Shown here: piece after piece, positions 7,884 through 16,130 of the stretch
Position numbering within the stretch: position 1 is the first letter of the stretch
Layout of the letters: each line of letters opens with the position of its first letter
Assembly (NCBI RefSeq): GCF_051860665.1
Contig: NZ_JBHYDM010000004.1
Location: forward strand, 289,224-353,223
Source: Falsiroseomonas sp051860665
Lineage (GTDB): Bacteria; Pseudomonadota; Alphaproteobacteria; Acetobacterales; Acetobacteraceae
DNA length: 64,000 nucleotides
Reading direction: 5' to 3'
Program-made: the position numbers and the translations under genes
Notes under the pieces: model-generated
Database searches by the model: none
What the model was told of the DNA's origin: nothing
Seen by the model: only the letters and a program-made list of their open reading frames with translations

Positions 7884-9464
7884 ATGAACCGGTTCAGCGC
7901 TGCAGGACGGCCCCTGGCTGCCTGCCTGCTTCTGGGGATGCTTGCCGCCTGCGGCCAGACCACCCAGCGGCCGGTCACCCAGGCCGCCGTGTCCAATTCG
8001 CAATGGGCGCGGCCTTCCAGCTACGACCCGCCGGGCCCCTCGCATGACCCCTGGGGGCCCTATATCAGCCAGGCCTCGCAGCGATTCGACATTCCGGAAC
8101 GCTGGATCCGCGAGGTGATGCGCCAGGAATCCGGCGGCCGCGTCTCCGCCACCTCGCCGGTCGGCGCCATGGGGCTGATGCAGGTGATGCCCGGCACCTA
8201 TCGCGAATTGCAGGCGAAATACGGCCTCGGCTCGGATCCCTACCACCCCTGGGACAGCCTGATGGCCGGCACGGCCTATCTGCGGGAAATGTACGAGCTC
8301 TACGGCGCGCCGGGCTTCCTGGCAGCCTATAATGCCGGCCCGCGGCGGCTGGAGGACTATCTCTGGGGCGGCCGCGGCCTGCCGGCGGAGACGCGCAACT
8401 ACGTGGCCCGCATCGGCCCGCGCATCCAGGGCGCGCATCCGAACCGCCGCGCGGCGCCGGAAGTCTATGCCGCCGCCGAGATCCCGCTGAACATCCCCGC
8501 CGGTCCGCGCCGGGGCGATACCGCCACCATGCTGGCGCTGCGCGACCAGCGCCGCGCGGTGGATCCGGGCATCCAGGTGGCGCGCCTGCCCGCCGGGCCG
8601 GTGGTGCGGATGGACCCGATCCCGGATGGCTCGACCCAGGCCTATTCCCCGGCGCCGACGCAGCTGGCCTCGGCCGGTGGCGTGATCGTCAGCCAGGCCT
8701 CGGCGGCCGCGCCGCAGGGCGCGGTGGTGGCCATGGCGCCGGTCGCCAGCCTCGGCGATTTCCAGAACCGGATGGAGCCGATTTCGAGCCCCGGCGACAG
8801 CCAGCCGCCCGCCGCGCCCGCCACATCGAGCCTGGGCGGCAGCTTCGCCAGCTACCAGCAGACCGGTGCCCCGGCTGGCGTGCAGCCCGCGGTGCAGATG
8901 GCGCGGATGGAGCCGGTGGTGAGCCCGGGCGACCCGGGCAGCATCCAGGCCGAGCCGCTGCCGATGGCGGCCCCGCCGCCGCCCGCGCCCAGCAGCCGCC
9001 TGGCCCAGGCGGGGATCGTCACGCGGGACCCGGCGCCGCGCCAGCTGGCGCCCGCCCTGGCCGCGCTGCAGCCCGCCGCCCCGGGCAGCCTGCCCTTCGT
9101 GCGGGTGGACCCGCCGGGCCTGGCCGCGGCGCCCGCGCGCAGCGGCTTCGCCCTGATCCCCCAGGCCCAGGCCAGTACCCTTCCGGCCCGGCCGGCGCCC
9201 AGCGCCGCGGCGGCGCCCGCCGGTGGCGGCGGCTGGGCGATCCAGGTCGGGGCCTTCGCCTCGGAGAACCTGGCCCGCGCCGCGGCTGGCCAGGCGCGGG
9301 ACCGAGTCGGCGCCTCCGGCACCCGCACCCTGGTGCAGGCCGCACCGCAGGGCCGCACCACCCTCTACCGGGCGCGGGTGCTCGGCCTGGCCGATCGCTC
9401 CGCCGCCGAGCAGGCCTGCGAGCGCATTCGCAGCGCCTGCATCGTGGTGGCGCCCGGCGTCTGA
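7884..9464 (+). CDS. Lytic transglycosylase lipoprotein with C-terminal SPOR domain
   Basis: A 526-residue protein. The signal peptide ends in a lipobox with Cys about residue 23 (GMLAAC). A soluble lytic transglycosylase (SLT) domain spans about residues 55-160, with catalytic Glu82 in MRQESGG, then GAMGLMQVMPGT and AYNAGP, the expected SLT motifs. A long Pro/Ala-rich linker (about 180-440) leads to a C-terminal SPOR domain (WAIQVGAFASE to the end) that binds denuded septal glycan. It would cleave peptidoglycan at the outer membrane's inner face, probably at the septum. The ATG at 7884 follows a GGAGAG at spacing 7. The next gene starts 2 bp after the stop. Confidence 0.88.
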   Translation: MNRFSAAGRPLAACLLLGMLAACGQTTQRPVTQAAVSNSQWARPSSYDPPGPSHDPWGPYISQASQRFDIPERWIREVMRQESGGRVSATSPVGAMGLMQVMPGTYRELQAKYGLGSDPYHPWDSLMAGTAYLREMYELYGAPGFLAAYNAGPRRLEDYLWGGRGLPAETRNYVARIGPRIQGAHPNRRAAPEVYAAAEIPLNIPAGPRRGDTATMLALRDQRRAVDPGIQVARLPAGPVVRMDPIPDGSTQAYSPAPTQLASAGGVIVSQASAAAPQGAVVAMAPVASLGDFQNRMEPISSPGDSQPPAAPATSSLGGSFASYQQTGAPAGVQPAVQMARMEPVVSPGDPGSIQAEPLPMAAPPPPAPSSRLAQAGIVTRDPAPRQLAPALAALQPAAPGSLPFVRVDPPGLAAAPARSGFALIPQAQASTLPARPAPSAAAAPAGGGGWAIQVGAFASENLARAAAGQARDRVGASGTRTLVQAAPQGRTTLYRARVLGLADRSAAEQACERIRSACIVVAPGV

Positions 9465-9466
9465 CG

Positions 9467-10102
9467 ATGCGTCCCTTGCCGGCGCCGGTGCTGGTCATCG
9501 GCGCGGGCGGGCATGCGCTGGTGGTGATCGAGGCGCTGCGCGCCATGGGTCGGCCGGTGGCCGGCCTGCTGGATGATGGCGCGCCGCGCCCCCCGCTGCT
9601 GGGCTGCGCCATCCTCGGCACCACTGCCCTGCTGCCCGATCTGCGCCGCCAGGGGCTGGCGGAGGCCGCGGTGGCGGTGGGCGACAATGCCACCCGCCTG
9701 CGGCTCGGCGCGCTTTGCGAGACGGCGGGCTTCGGCCTGCCGCTGGTGCAGCATCCCGCCGCCCTGGTCTCCCCCAGCGCCCTGCTCGGCGCCGGCTGCC
9801 AGGTGATGGCGCGGGCGGTGGTGGGGCCGCAGGCGCGGCTGGGCCGGCTGGTGCTGGTGAATACCGGCGCCATCGTCGAGCATGAATGCCGGCTGGAGGA
9901 GGCCGTGCACCTGGGCCCCGGTGCCGTGCTCTGCGGCGGCGTCGCCGTGGGGCCGCGCAGCCTGGTCGCGGCGGCCGCGGTGGTGCGGCCGGGGGTGGCG
10001 CTGGGGGCGGATGTGCAGGTGGCGCCCGGCGCCGCGGTGGGCGGGCCGCTGGGCGACGGCGCCCGGGTGGGCGGCGTGCCGGCCCGGCCGCTGCCGGGCT
10101 GA
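9467..10102 (+). CDS. NeuD/PglD-like sugar O- or N-acyltransferase
   Basis: A 211-residue protein with an N-terminal Rossmann-like strand-loop LVIGAGGHALVVIEAL, followed by a left-handed beta-helix of imperfect hexapeptide repeats from about residue 90. This two-part layout is that of NeuD/PglD acetyltransferases, which acylate nucleotide sugars from acetyl-CoA. PglD-type enzymes use a His in the helix; the QHP and EHE segments are candidate sites. It is tightly linked (2 bp) to the lytic transglycosylase and lies near the polysaccharide cluster. Which sugar it modifies is unknown. Confidence 0.78.
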   Translation: MRPLPAPVLVIGAGGHALVVIEALRAMGRPVAGLLDDGAPRPPLLGCAILGTTALLPDLRRQGLAEAAVAVGDNATRLRLGALCETAGFGLPLVQHPAALVSPSALLGAGCQVMARAVVGPQARLGRLVLVNTGAIVEHECRLEEAVHLGPGAVLCGGVAVGPRSLVAAAAVVRPGVALGADVQVAPGAAVGGPLGDGARVGGVPARPLPG

Positions 10103-10308
10103 GCAGGGCCGGTTGCATCAGGCGCCGCGGCTTTGCCCGGAATGGGCGAGGCCCGGCCCCAGCCGCGCAAGATCGTCCAGTCTCGCGGCGGATGACGCGG
10201 CAAAGTTGTCCGGACCTGTCACCCTCCCGTGTCCGCGTGTCGAAAAAAACGACCTCTGCGACCCAAGGATGCTGGCGCGGTCCTTTCGGATTGGGAATAC
10301 TTCGCCGC

Positions 10309-10584
10309 ATGGTGACCCAGGCCGAAAACCCGAACGATCCGCGTGGCCTGCTGGGCCTGCGTCCGCCGGCCGAACTGGCCGAGGGCGTGATGCAGCCGCG
10401 TGTGGAGCCGGCCCCGGCCGCGGAAGACGGGACGCCGCAGCGACCGCACTATCCGGTGGTCTCCTCGGGCTGGGATGAGGAGGATAGCCGCCCCGCCGGC
10501 AAGACCAGCGACCTGATGACGGCGGTGCTGGCCGGCGGTGTCCTGCTGGCCGCGATGGTCGTGCTCGGCCTGCTGATCGGCTGA
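10309..10584 (+). CDS. Small single-pass membrane protein, unknown function
   Basis: A 91-residue protein: a Pro/Glu-rich soluble N terminus of about 65 residues, then one C-terminal hydrophobic helix (MTAVLAGGVLLAAMVVLGLLIG). The ATG at 10309 is the start nearest a plausible coding beginning; the longer frame upstream is a shadow of the acyltransferase. No family recognised. The 206-bp gap on its left suggests its own promoter, and the CoA ligase starts 54 bp further on. Confidence 0.55.
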   Translation: MVTQAENPNDPRGLLGLRPPAELAEGVMQPRVEPAPAAEDGTPQRPHYPVVSSGWDEEDSRPAGKTSDLMTAVLAGGVLLAAMVVLGLLIG

Positions 10585-10638
10585 CCCGGCGCGGGACTTG
10601 CCGCGCCCCCCAGCCTCCCGCAATTTGCCCCCGGCTGC

Positions 10639-12771
10639 ATGGGGGAGGCGTCGCTGGCATTCCGGGAACTCGATCGGCTGTTGCGGCCGCGCTCCGTCGC
10701 CGTCATCGGCGCCTCCGACGACGCCACGCGAATCGGCGGGCGGCCGCTGGCCTATATGCTCTCCCAGGGTTTTGCCCAGGGTCGGGAGGGCGCGCTGATG
10801 CCGGTGAACCCGAACCGGGCGACGGTGCAGGGCGTGCCGGCCTTCGCCAGCGTCGCGGCCCTGCCGCAGGCGCCGGATGCGGCGATCGTGGCCATCCCCG
10901 GGGAGGCGGCGATCCAGGCGGTGGCCGATCTCGGCGCCAAGGGCTGCGGCGCGGCCATCGTCTTCACCGCGGGCTTTGCGGAGACCGGGGAGGCGGGGGC
11001 GGCGATGCAGGCGCGACTGCTGGAGGCGGCGCGACCTTCCGGCATGCGGCTGCTGGGGCCGAACTGCCTCGGCATGTTCAACGCGACGCTGGGCTACTAC
11101 CCGATCTTCTCGGCCAGCTTCGAGAATGGCTGGCCGCGATCCGCCAGGCCGGGCACCGGCGGGGTGGGCATCGCCAGCCAGTCCGGCGCCTATGGCAGCC
11201 ATCTGTTCGCCGCCGCCCGCGACCGCGGCATCGCCACGCCGGTGCTGGTGACCACGGGCAATGAGGCCGACCTCGGCCTGTCCGACATCATCGGCTGGAT
11301 GGCGGAAAGCGAGGAGGTGCAGGTCATCGCCGCCTATGCCGAGGGCATCCAGAACGGCCCGCGCTTCATCGCCGCGCTGCAGGCCGCGCGCGCGGCGAAG
11401 AAGCCGGTGGTGATGATGAAGGTCGGGCGCAGCGCGCTCGGCCAGGCGGCGGCACAGTCCCACACCGCCTCCATCGCCGGCGACGACCGGGTGATGGATG
11501 CCGTGCTGGCCGAATTCGGCGTGCACCGGGCGCGCACCACGGAGGAACTGCTGGACGTCTGCTACGTCGCCCAGCGCGGCATTTTTCCGAAGCGCAACTC
11601 GCTCGGCGTGGTCACCATCTCCGGCGGCGCGGGCGTGCTGATGTCGGACGCAGCCGAGGCCGTGGGCCTGCCGATGCCGCCGATGCCGGAAGCGGCGCAG
11701 GCGAGACTGAAGGAACTGGTGCCCTTCTCCTCGCCGCTCAATCCGGTGGACTGCACGGCGCAGGCCTTCAACGACATGAGCGTGATCGGCGCCTTCGCCG
11801 AGTCGATGGTGACCGATGGCGGCTATGCCAGCGTCATCGCCTTCTTCACCCAATGGGGCGCCAGCCCCTCCACCGCGCCGCGGCTGCGGGCCGAGTTGAA
11901 GAAGGTGCTGGACGCCCATCCCGACCGCATTTTTCTCCTCTCCATCCTCGCCCCCATCGAGCGGGTGCGGGACTGGGAGGCCGACGGCTTCCTGTGCATG
12001 GAAGACCCCTCGCGGGCCGTGGTGGCGCTGGCCGCCATGGGCCGCTTCGGCGCGGCCTTCGCCGAGCCGCCGGCCGTCGCCGAGGACCTGCCCGAAATCC
12101 CGCTGCCCGAGGTCTCGCCCAACGAGGCCGAGGCCAAGCGCATCCTGGAAGCCGCCGGCATCCCCCTGGTGCCGGAGGCCGCCTGCCAGAGCGCCGAGGA
12201 TGCGGTGAATGCCGCGGAGGCCATCGGCTATCCGGTGGTCGCGAAAATCCTGTCGCCGGATATCCTGCACAAGTCGGAGATCGGCGGCGTGCTGCTGAAT
12301 CTCGGCCATGCGGCCGCGGTGCGCGAGGGTTTTGCGCTGCTGAAGCAGCGCGCCCGCGCCCATGCCCCGAATGCCCGCATCGATGGCGTGCTGATTGCCA
12401 AGCAGGTGGTGGGCGGGACGGAAATCGCCCTCGGCGTGGTGCGCGACCCGGTCTTCGGGCCGATGGCGATGGTGGGCCTCGGCGGCGTCTTCATCGAGAT
12501 TTTTGCGGACGTCGCCTTCCGCCGCTGCCCGGTGGACGCGGCGCAGGCGGAGGCGATGATCCGGTCGCTGCGTGGCTTTCCGCTGCTGGATGGCGCGCGC
12601 GGCAAGCCGAAGGCGGATGTGGCGGCCCTCGCCCAGGCCCTAGTGGCGCTGTCCCGCTTCGGCGCGGCGGCGGGGCCGCGCCTGGCCTCGGCCGAAATCA
12701 ACCCGCTGCTGGTGCTGCCCGAAGGGCAGGGCGCCTTCGCCGCCGACGCCGTCCTCGAACTCACGGACTGA
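10639..12771 (+). CDS. Acyl-CoA synthetase, NDP-forming (acetate-CoA ligase ADP-forming family)
   Basis: A 710-residue protein with the complete fused architecture of ADP-forming acyl-CoA synthetases: an N-terminal CoA-binding domain (RSVAVIGASDDATRIGG), succinyl-CoA-ligase-like flavodoxin domains with the phosphohistidine loop SHTASIAGDD, and a C-terminal ATP-grasp domain (about residues 490-710, ending SAEINPLLVL). The reaction is acid + CoA + ATP to acyl-CoA + ADP + Pi, or the reverse. The MaoC gene begins 2 bp after the stop, and CoA-transferase and enoyl-CoA hydratase genes follow, so it likely activates a carboxylic acid for beta-oxidation-like breakdown. Substrate unknown. Confidence 0.87.
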   Translation: MGEASLAFRELDRLLRPRSVAVIGASDDATRIGGRPLAYMLSQGFAQGREGALMPVNPNRATVQGVPAFASVAALPQAPDAAIVAIPGEAAIQAVADLGAKGCGAAIVFTAGFAETGEAGAAMQARLLEAARPSGMRLLGPNCLGMFNATLGYYPIFSASFENGWPRSARPGTGGVGIASQSGAYGSHLFAAARDRGIATPVLVTTGNEADLGLSDIIGWMAESEEVQVIAAYAEGIQNGPRFIAALQAARAAKKPVVMMKVGRSALGQAAAQSHTASIAGDDRVMDAVLAEFGVHRARTTEELLDVCYVAQRGIFPKRNSLGVVTISGGAGVLMSDAAEAVGLPMPPMPEAAQARLKELVPFSSPLNPVDCTAQAFNDMSVIGAFAESMVTDGGYASVIAFFTQWGASPSTAPRLRAELKKVLDAHPDRIFLLSILAPIERVRDWEADGFLCMEDPSRAVVALAAMGRFGAAFAEPPAVAEDLPEIPLPEVSPNEAEAKRILEAAGIPLVPEAACQSAEDAVNAAEAIGYPVVAKILSPDILHKSEIGGVLLNLGHAAAVREGFALLKQRARAHAPNARIDGVLIAKQVVGGTEIALGVVRDPVFGPMAMVGLGGVFIEIFADVAFRRCPVDAAQAEAMIRSLRGFPLLDGARGKPKADVAALAQALVALSRFGAAAGPRLASAEINPLLVLPEGQGAFAADAVLELTD

Positions 12772-12773
12772 CC

Positions 12774-13634
12774 ATGCCGATCGACTACCAGACGCTGCTC
12801 AACTTCCCGATCCCGGAAATCCGCCAAAACCTTCGCTGGCAGGATTCGTCGCTCTATGCCCTGTCGCTCGGCCTCGGCCAGGATCCGATGGACGAGGCGG
12901 CGCTGCGCTATGTCACCGAGGGGCCCGCCATGCGCGCCCTGCCGACCATGGCGGTGGTGCTGGGCTATCCCGGCTTCTGGCTGGCGGATCCGGCGACCGG
13001 CGTGGATGCCGTGAAGCTGGTGGCCGGCGAACAGGCCGTGGAGCTCTTCGCGCCCCTGCCGACCAGCGGCACGGTGGTGGGCAAGTCCCGCGTCACCGGC
13101 CTTGTGGACCGCGGTGCCGGCAAGGGCGCGCTGCTCTACACCGCGCGCGACATCATCGACGGGTCCACGGGCGCCAGGCTGGCCACGGTGGAGAACACCA
13201 CCTTCCTGCGCGGCGATGGCGGCTTCGGCGGTCCCGATGGCCCCGTGAAGCGCCTGGCGGCCGAGCCCGATACCGCGCCCGAGATCACGCTGGACCTGCC
13301 GACGCGGCCCGAAATGGCGCTGCTCTACCGCCTGAACGGCGACCACAACCCGCTGCACAGCGACCCGGCCCTGGCGGCCAAGGCCGGCTTCCCGCGCCCG
13401 ATCCTGCACGGCCTCGGCACCTTCGGCGTGGTCGGCCGCGCGCTGCTCGCCACCATCTGCGAGAACAACCCGGACCGCTTCGGCCGCATGGAATGCCGCT
13501 TCTCCGCCCCCGTCTTCCCCGGCGAGACCATCCGCACCGAAATCTGGCGCACCCCGACCGGCGCCGCCTTCCGCGCCAAGGTCGTGGAGCGCGAGATCAC
13601 CGTCATCAGCCACGGCGCTTTCCGCACCCGCTGA
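12774..13634 (+). CDS. MaoC-family (hydratase 2 type) enoyl-CoA hydratase
   Basis: A 286-residue double hot-dog protein. The C-terminal half carries the R-hydratase motif LYRLNGDHNPLHSDPALA, with Asp and His as the catalytic pair, and then GFPRPILHGLGTFG. The N-terminal hot-dog resembles that of peroxisomal hydratase 2 and lacks the motif, as usual. It should add water to a trans-2-enoyl-CoA to give the R-3-hydroxyacyl-CoA. It is coupled to the acyl-CoA synthetase by a 2-bp gap. Its ATG at 12774 follows the TGA of that gene directly. Confidence 0.87.
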   Translation: MPIDYQTLLNFPIPEIRQNLRWQDSSLYALSLGLGQDPMDEAALRYVTEGPAMRALPTMAVVLGYPGFWLADPATGVDAVKLVAGEQAVELFAPLPTSGTVVGKSRVTGLVDRGAGKGALLYTARDIIDGSTGARLATVENTTFLRGDGGFGGPDGPVKRLAAEPDTAPEITLDLPTRPEMALLYRLNGDHNPLHSDPALAAKAGFPRPILHGLGTFGVVGRALLATICENNPDRFGRMECRFSAPVFPGETIRTEIWRTPTGAAFRAKVVEREITVISHGAFRTR

Positions 13635-13689
13635 ATCTGGACGCCCCACCCCCAAGGGGCTACCAAAACCGCGCAAATTGAGGGCGGAT

Positions 13690-14370
13690 ATGATCAACAA
13701 GATCGTCCAGTCGATCGCCGACTCGCTGGAAGGCGTGAAGGACGGCGCCACCATCCTGATGGGCGGCTTCGGCGCCGTCGGCCAGCCCGACGAACTCATC
13801 GAAGGCCTGCTGGAACAGGGCGCGCGCGACCTGACCGTGGTCGCCAACAACGCCGGCGCCGGGAAGGTGGGCCTGGCGCGGCTGATGATGGAAGGCCGCG
13901 TCCGAAAGATCATCTGCTCCTTCCCCCGCTCCGCCGGCTCCACGGTCTTCGAGGAACTCTATCGCGCCGGCAAGCTGGAGCTGGAAATCGTCCCGCAAGG
14001 CACGCTCGCCGAACGTATGCGCGCCGCCGGCGCCGGCATCCCCGCCTTCTTCACCCCCACCGGGGCCGGCACCAAACTCGCCCAAGGCAAGGAAAGCCGC
14101 GTCTTCAACGGCCGCGAACACATCCTCGAAACCGCCCTGCCCGGCGACGTCGCCCTGATCGAAGCCTGGCAAGCCGACCGCTGGGGCAACCTGACCTACC
14201 GAGAATCCGGCCGGAACTTCAACCCGGTCATGGCCATGGCCGCCACCCTGACGGTGGCCCAAACCCACCACATCCTGGACCTCGGCGAGATCCCCCCCGA
14301 CAACGTCCACACCCCCGGCATCTTCGTCCAACGGGTCGTCCAGGTGGAACGCGGGGCGCCTTGGGTGTAG
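13690..14370 (+). CDS. CoA-transferase subunit A
   Basis: A 226-residue family I CoA-transferase alpha subunit (GGFGAVGQPDELI near residue 20, NNAGAGKVGLARLM, and PTGAGTKLAQGKE). Such heterotetramers move CoA between succinyl-CoA and a 3-oxoacid or a related pair. The beta subunit follows at 14658 but is separated by an inserted palindromic element, although these genes are normally adjacent. The ATG at 13690 follows GAGGGCGGAT. Codon third positions are strongly C-biased towards the 3' end, in contrast to the G-rich beta-subunit gene. The last codons (RGAPWV) lie inside the outer palindrome arm. Confidence 0.87.
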   Translation: MINKIVQSIADSLEGVKDGATILMGGFGAVGQPDELIEGLLEQGARDLTVVANNAGAGKVGLARLMMEGRVRKIICSFPRSAGSTVFEELYRAGKLELEIVPQGTLAERMRAAGAGIPAFFTPTGAGTKLAQGKESRVFNGREHILETALPGDVALIEAWQADRWGNLTYRESGRNFNPVMAMAATLTVAQTHHILDLGEIPPDNVHTPGIFVQRVVQVERGAPWV

Positions 14371-14377
14371 CGGTTGG

Positions 14378-14600
14378 GTGGTTCGCAGGAGGGGCTCTGC
14401 CCCTCCCGCACCCTCCCCGCCAGGAGGCAGTGGCCTCCTGGACCACGGGACCTTGAGGGGAGATGGAGAGGGGCCGGAGCGCCCGCCGATCCAGCGGCCC
14501 CGCTGGCCCCTCTCCATCTCCCCTCATGAATCGAAGGGTTCCAAGGGGCCACTGCCCCTTGGCAGGGGGTGCAGGGGGACAGCGTCCCCCTGCGAACCAC
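14378..14600. repeat. Palindromic five-hairpin element, copy A
   Basis: The whole 223 bp is an imperfect palindrome. Hairpin order: H1 14388-14406; H2 14420-14441, with the core GGCAGTGGCC; H3, a perfect 22-bp stem pairing 14454-14475 with 14505-14526; H4 14541-14562, with the core GGCCACTGCC; H5 14571-14593, a 10-bp perfect stem. H1/H5 and H2/H4 are mutual inverted copies. The outermost inner-arm pair is GTGGTTCGCAGG with its exact complement ending at 14600. A weaker extension pairs 14350-14367, inside the coding end of subunit A, with 14608-14625 (14 of 18 identical). Related copies lie at 27740-27998 and 37212-37488. Confidence 0.9.
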
Positions 14601-14657
14601 GCAGCGCAACCCAAGGGCACCCGCGTGTCCTCGGGACGATCCGATGGAGGCGAGCTG

Positions 14658-15305
14658 ATGGCGGGTGTGACGCGGCAGGGGATGGCGGCGCGGGTGGCGC
14701 GGGACATTCCGGAGGGGTGGTTTGTGAATCTCGGGATCGGGATTCCGACGATGGTGGCGGATCATGTGCCGGTGGAGCGGGAGGTGATCCTGCATTCCGA
14801 GAATGGCATTCTGGGGATGGGTCCGGCACCCGAAGCCGGCAAGGGCAATGCCTGGCTGGTGAATGCCGGCAAGCAGCAGGTGACGCTGCGACCCGGCGGG
14901 AGCTTTTTCCATCACGCGGACAGCTTTGGGATGATTCGCGGCGGGCACATTGATTTGTGCGTGCTGGGGGCGTTTGAGGTCGCGTCGAATGGCGACATCG
15001 CGAATTGGGCGACGAGCGAGAATGACTCGGCGCCGGCGGTGGGTGGCGCGATGGATCTCGCCGCGGGGGCCAAGCGGCTTTGGGTGGTGATGGACCACAC
15101 GACGAAGGACGGGCGGCCGAAGCTGGTGGAAAGCTGTGGCTATCCGCTGACGGCGCCGGGGGCGGTGCAGCGGGTCTATACCAACCTGGCCGTGGTGGAT
15201 GTGGTGCAGGGGCGCGGCTTCGTGCTGCGGGAGATTCTGGCGGAGGGCATGTCCTTGGCGGAGTTGCAGGCGCAGACGGGCGCCGTGCTGCATACCGACG
15301 CATGA
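14658..15305 (+). CDS. CoA-transferase subunit B
   Basis: A 215-residue family I CoA-transferase beta subunit. The catalytic Glu is in HSENG (Glu48), which forms the glutamyl-CoA thioester; NLGIGIPTMVADH and the GGAMDL segment are also family-typical. It pairs with the subunit encoded just upstream. A GGAGG lies 7 bp before the ATG, so it has its own ribosome site, as the separation by the palindromic element would require. The gene is very G-rich on its coding strand. It ends in an ATGA overlap with the enoyl-CoA hydratase. Confidence 0.87.
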   Translation: MAGVTRQGMAARVARDIPEGWFVNLGIGIPTMVADHVPVEREVILHSENGILGMGPAPEAGKGNAWLVNAGKQQVTLRPGGSFFHHADSFGMIRGGHIDLCVLGAFEVASNGDIANWATSENDSAPAVGGAMDLAAGAKRLWVVMDHTTKDGRPKLVESCGYPLTAPGAVQRVYTNLAVVDVVQGRGFVLREILAEGMSLAELQAQTGAVLHTDA

Positions 15306-16078
15306 GCGAGCCTCCGGTGATGCGCGTGGTGCAGGCGCGCGAGGGTGGCGTGCTGACGCTGACGCTCGACAATCCGGCGCGGCGCAATGCCTTGTCCGTG
15401 CCGCTGCGGGAGCAGCTGTTCGAGGCGCTGGAGGCGGCGCAGGGCGATGTGGCGGTGCGCGCGGTGGTGGTCACGGGGTCGGGCGGCACCTTCTGCTCGG
15501 GCGGCGACATCTCGGGCATGGATGTGCGGGATGCCGAGCAGGGGCGGGAGAGGATGCGGCGCACGCATCGCATCATCCGGCTGATGGTCGGCGGGCGGCT
15601 GCCGATCGTCGCGGCGGTCGAGGGCTGGTGCGTCGGCGCCGGGCTGTCGGTGGCCTGTGCGAGCGACACGATCGTGGCCTCGGCCGAGGCGCGCTTCATG
15701 GCGGGCTTCAACAAGGTGGGGCTGATGGCCGATCTCGGCCTGCCCTTCACCCTGCCGGCGCGCATCGGCGTGGCGCGCGCGCGCCAGGTGCTGTTCTACG
15801 CGGAGCCGATGGACGCGGCGGCGGCGGAGCGCATCGGGCTGGTGGATCGCGTGGTGCCGAAGGGCACGGCGCTGGGCGAGGCGCAGCGCATCGCCGCGGG
15901 CCTCGCGGCCCAGGCCGCCCTGCCGATCGCGCTGACAAAACGCATGCTGGCCGAGGGGCTGGATGCGGCGCTGGAGCGGGAGCGCGACTGGCAGACCATG
16001 TGCTTCCTCTCGGCCGATCACGCGGAAGGCCGCGACGCCTTCATGGGCAAGCGCGAGCCGGTCTTCGGCGGCGGTTGA
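15302..16078 (+). CDS. Enoyl-CoA hydratase/isomerase family protein
   Basis: A 258-residue crotonase-fold protein. The oxyanion-hole segments are FCSGGDISGM (about residues 64-73) and VEGWCVGAGLSVACASD, and the trimerisation helix region follows. At the second catalytic position it has MADLGLPFTLP instead of the usual Glu-containing stretch, so hydratase, isomerase or hydrolase activity cannot be told apart. It is coupled to CoA-transferase subunit B by ATGA, which supports a role in catabolism of the same acyl-CoA. Confidence 0.82.
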   Translation: MSEPPVMRVVQAREGGVLTLTLDNPARRNALSVPLREQLFEALEAAQGDVAVRAVVVTGSGGTFCSGGDISGMDVRDAEQGRERMRRTHRIIRLMVGGRLPIVAAVEGWCVGAGLSVACASDTIVASAEARFMAGFNKVGLMADLGLPFTLPARIGVARARQVLFYAEPMDAAAAERIGLVDRVVPKGTALGEAQRIAAGLAAQAALPIALTKRMLAEGLDAALERERDWQTMCFLSADHAEGRDAFMGKREPVFGGG

Positions 16079-16130
16079 CCAACCTCCCCTCGCGACGCAG
16101 CCTGATGGCGACGCAAGGGGATGCTTCGCG

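Noticed and set aside
14371..14657. Insertion sequence or integron-like site
   Set aside because: The palindrome carries no open frame of its own, no transposase or integrase, and I could not see flanking direct repeats that would prove transposition.
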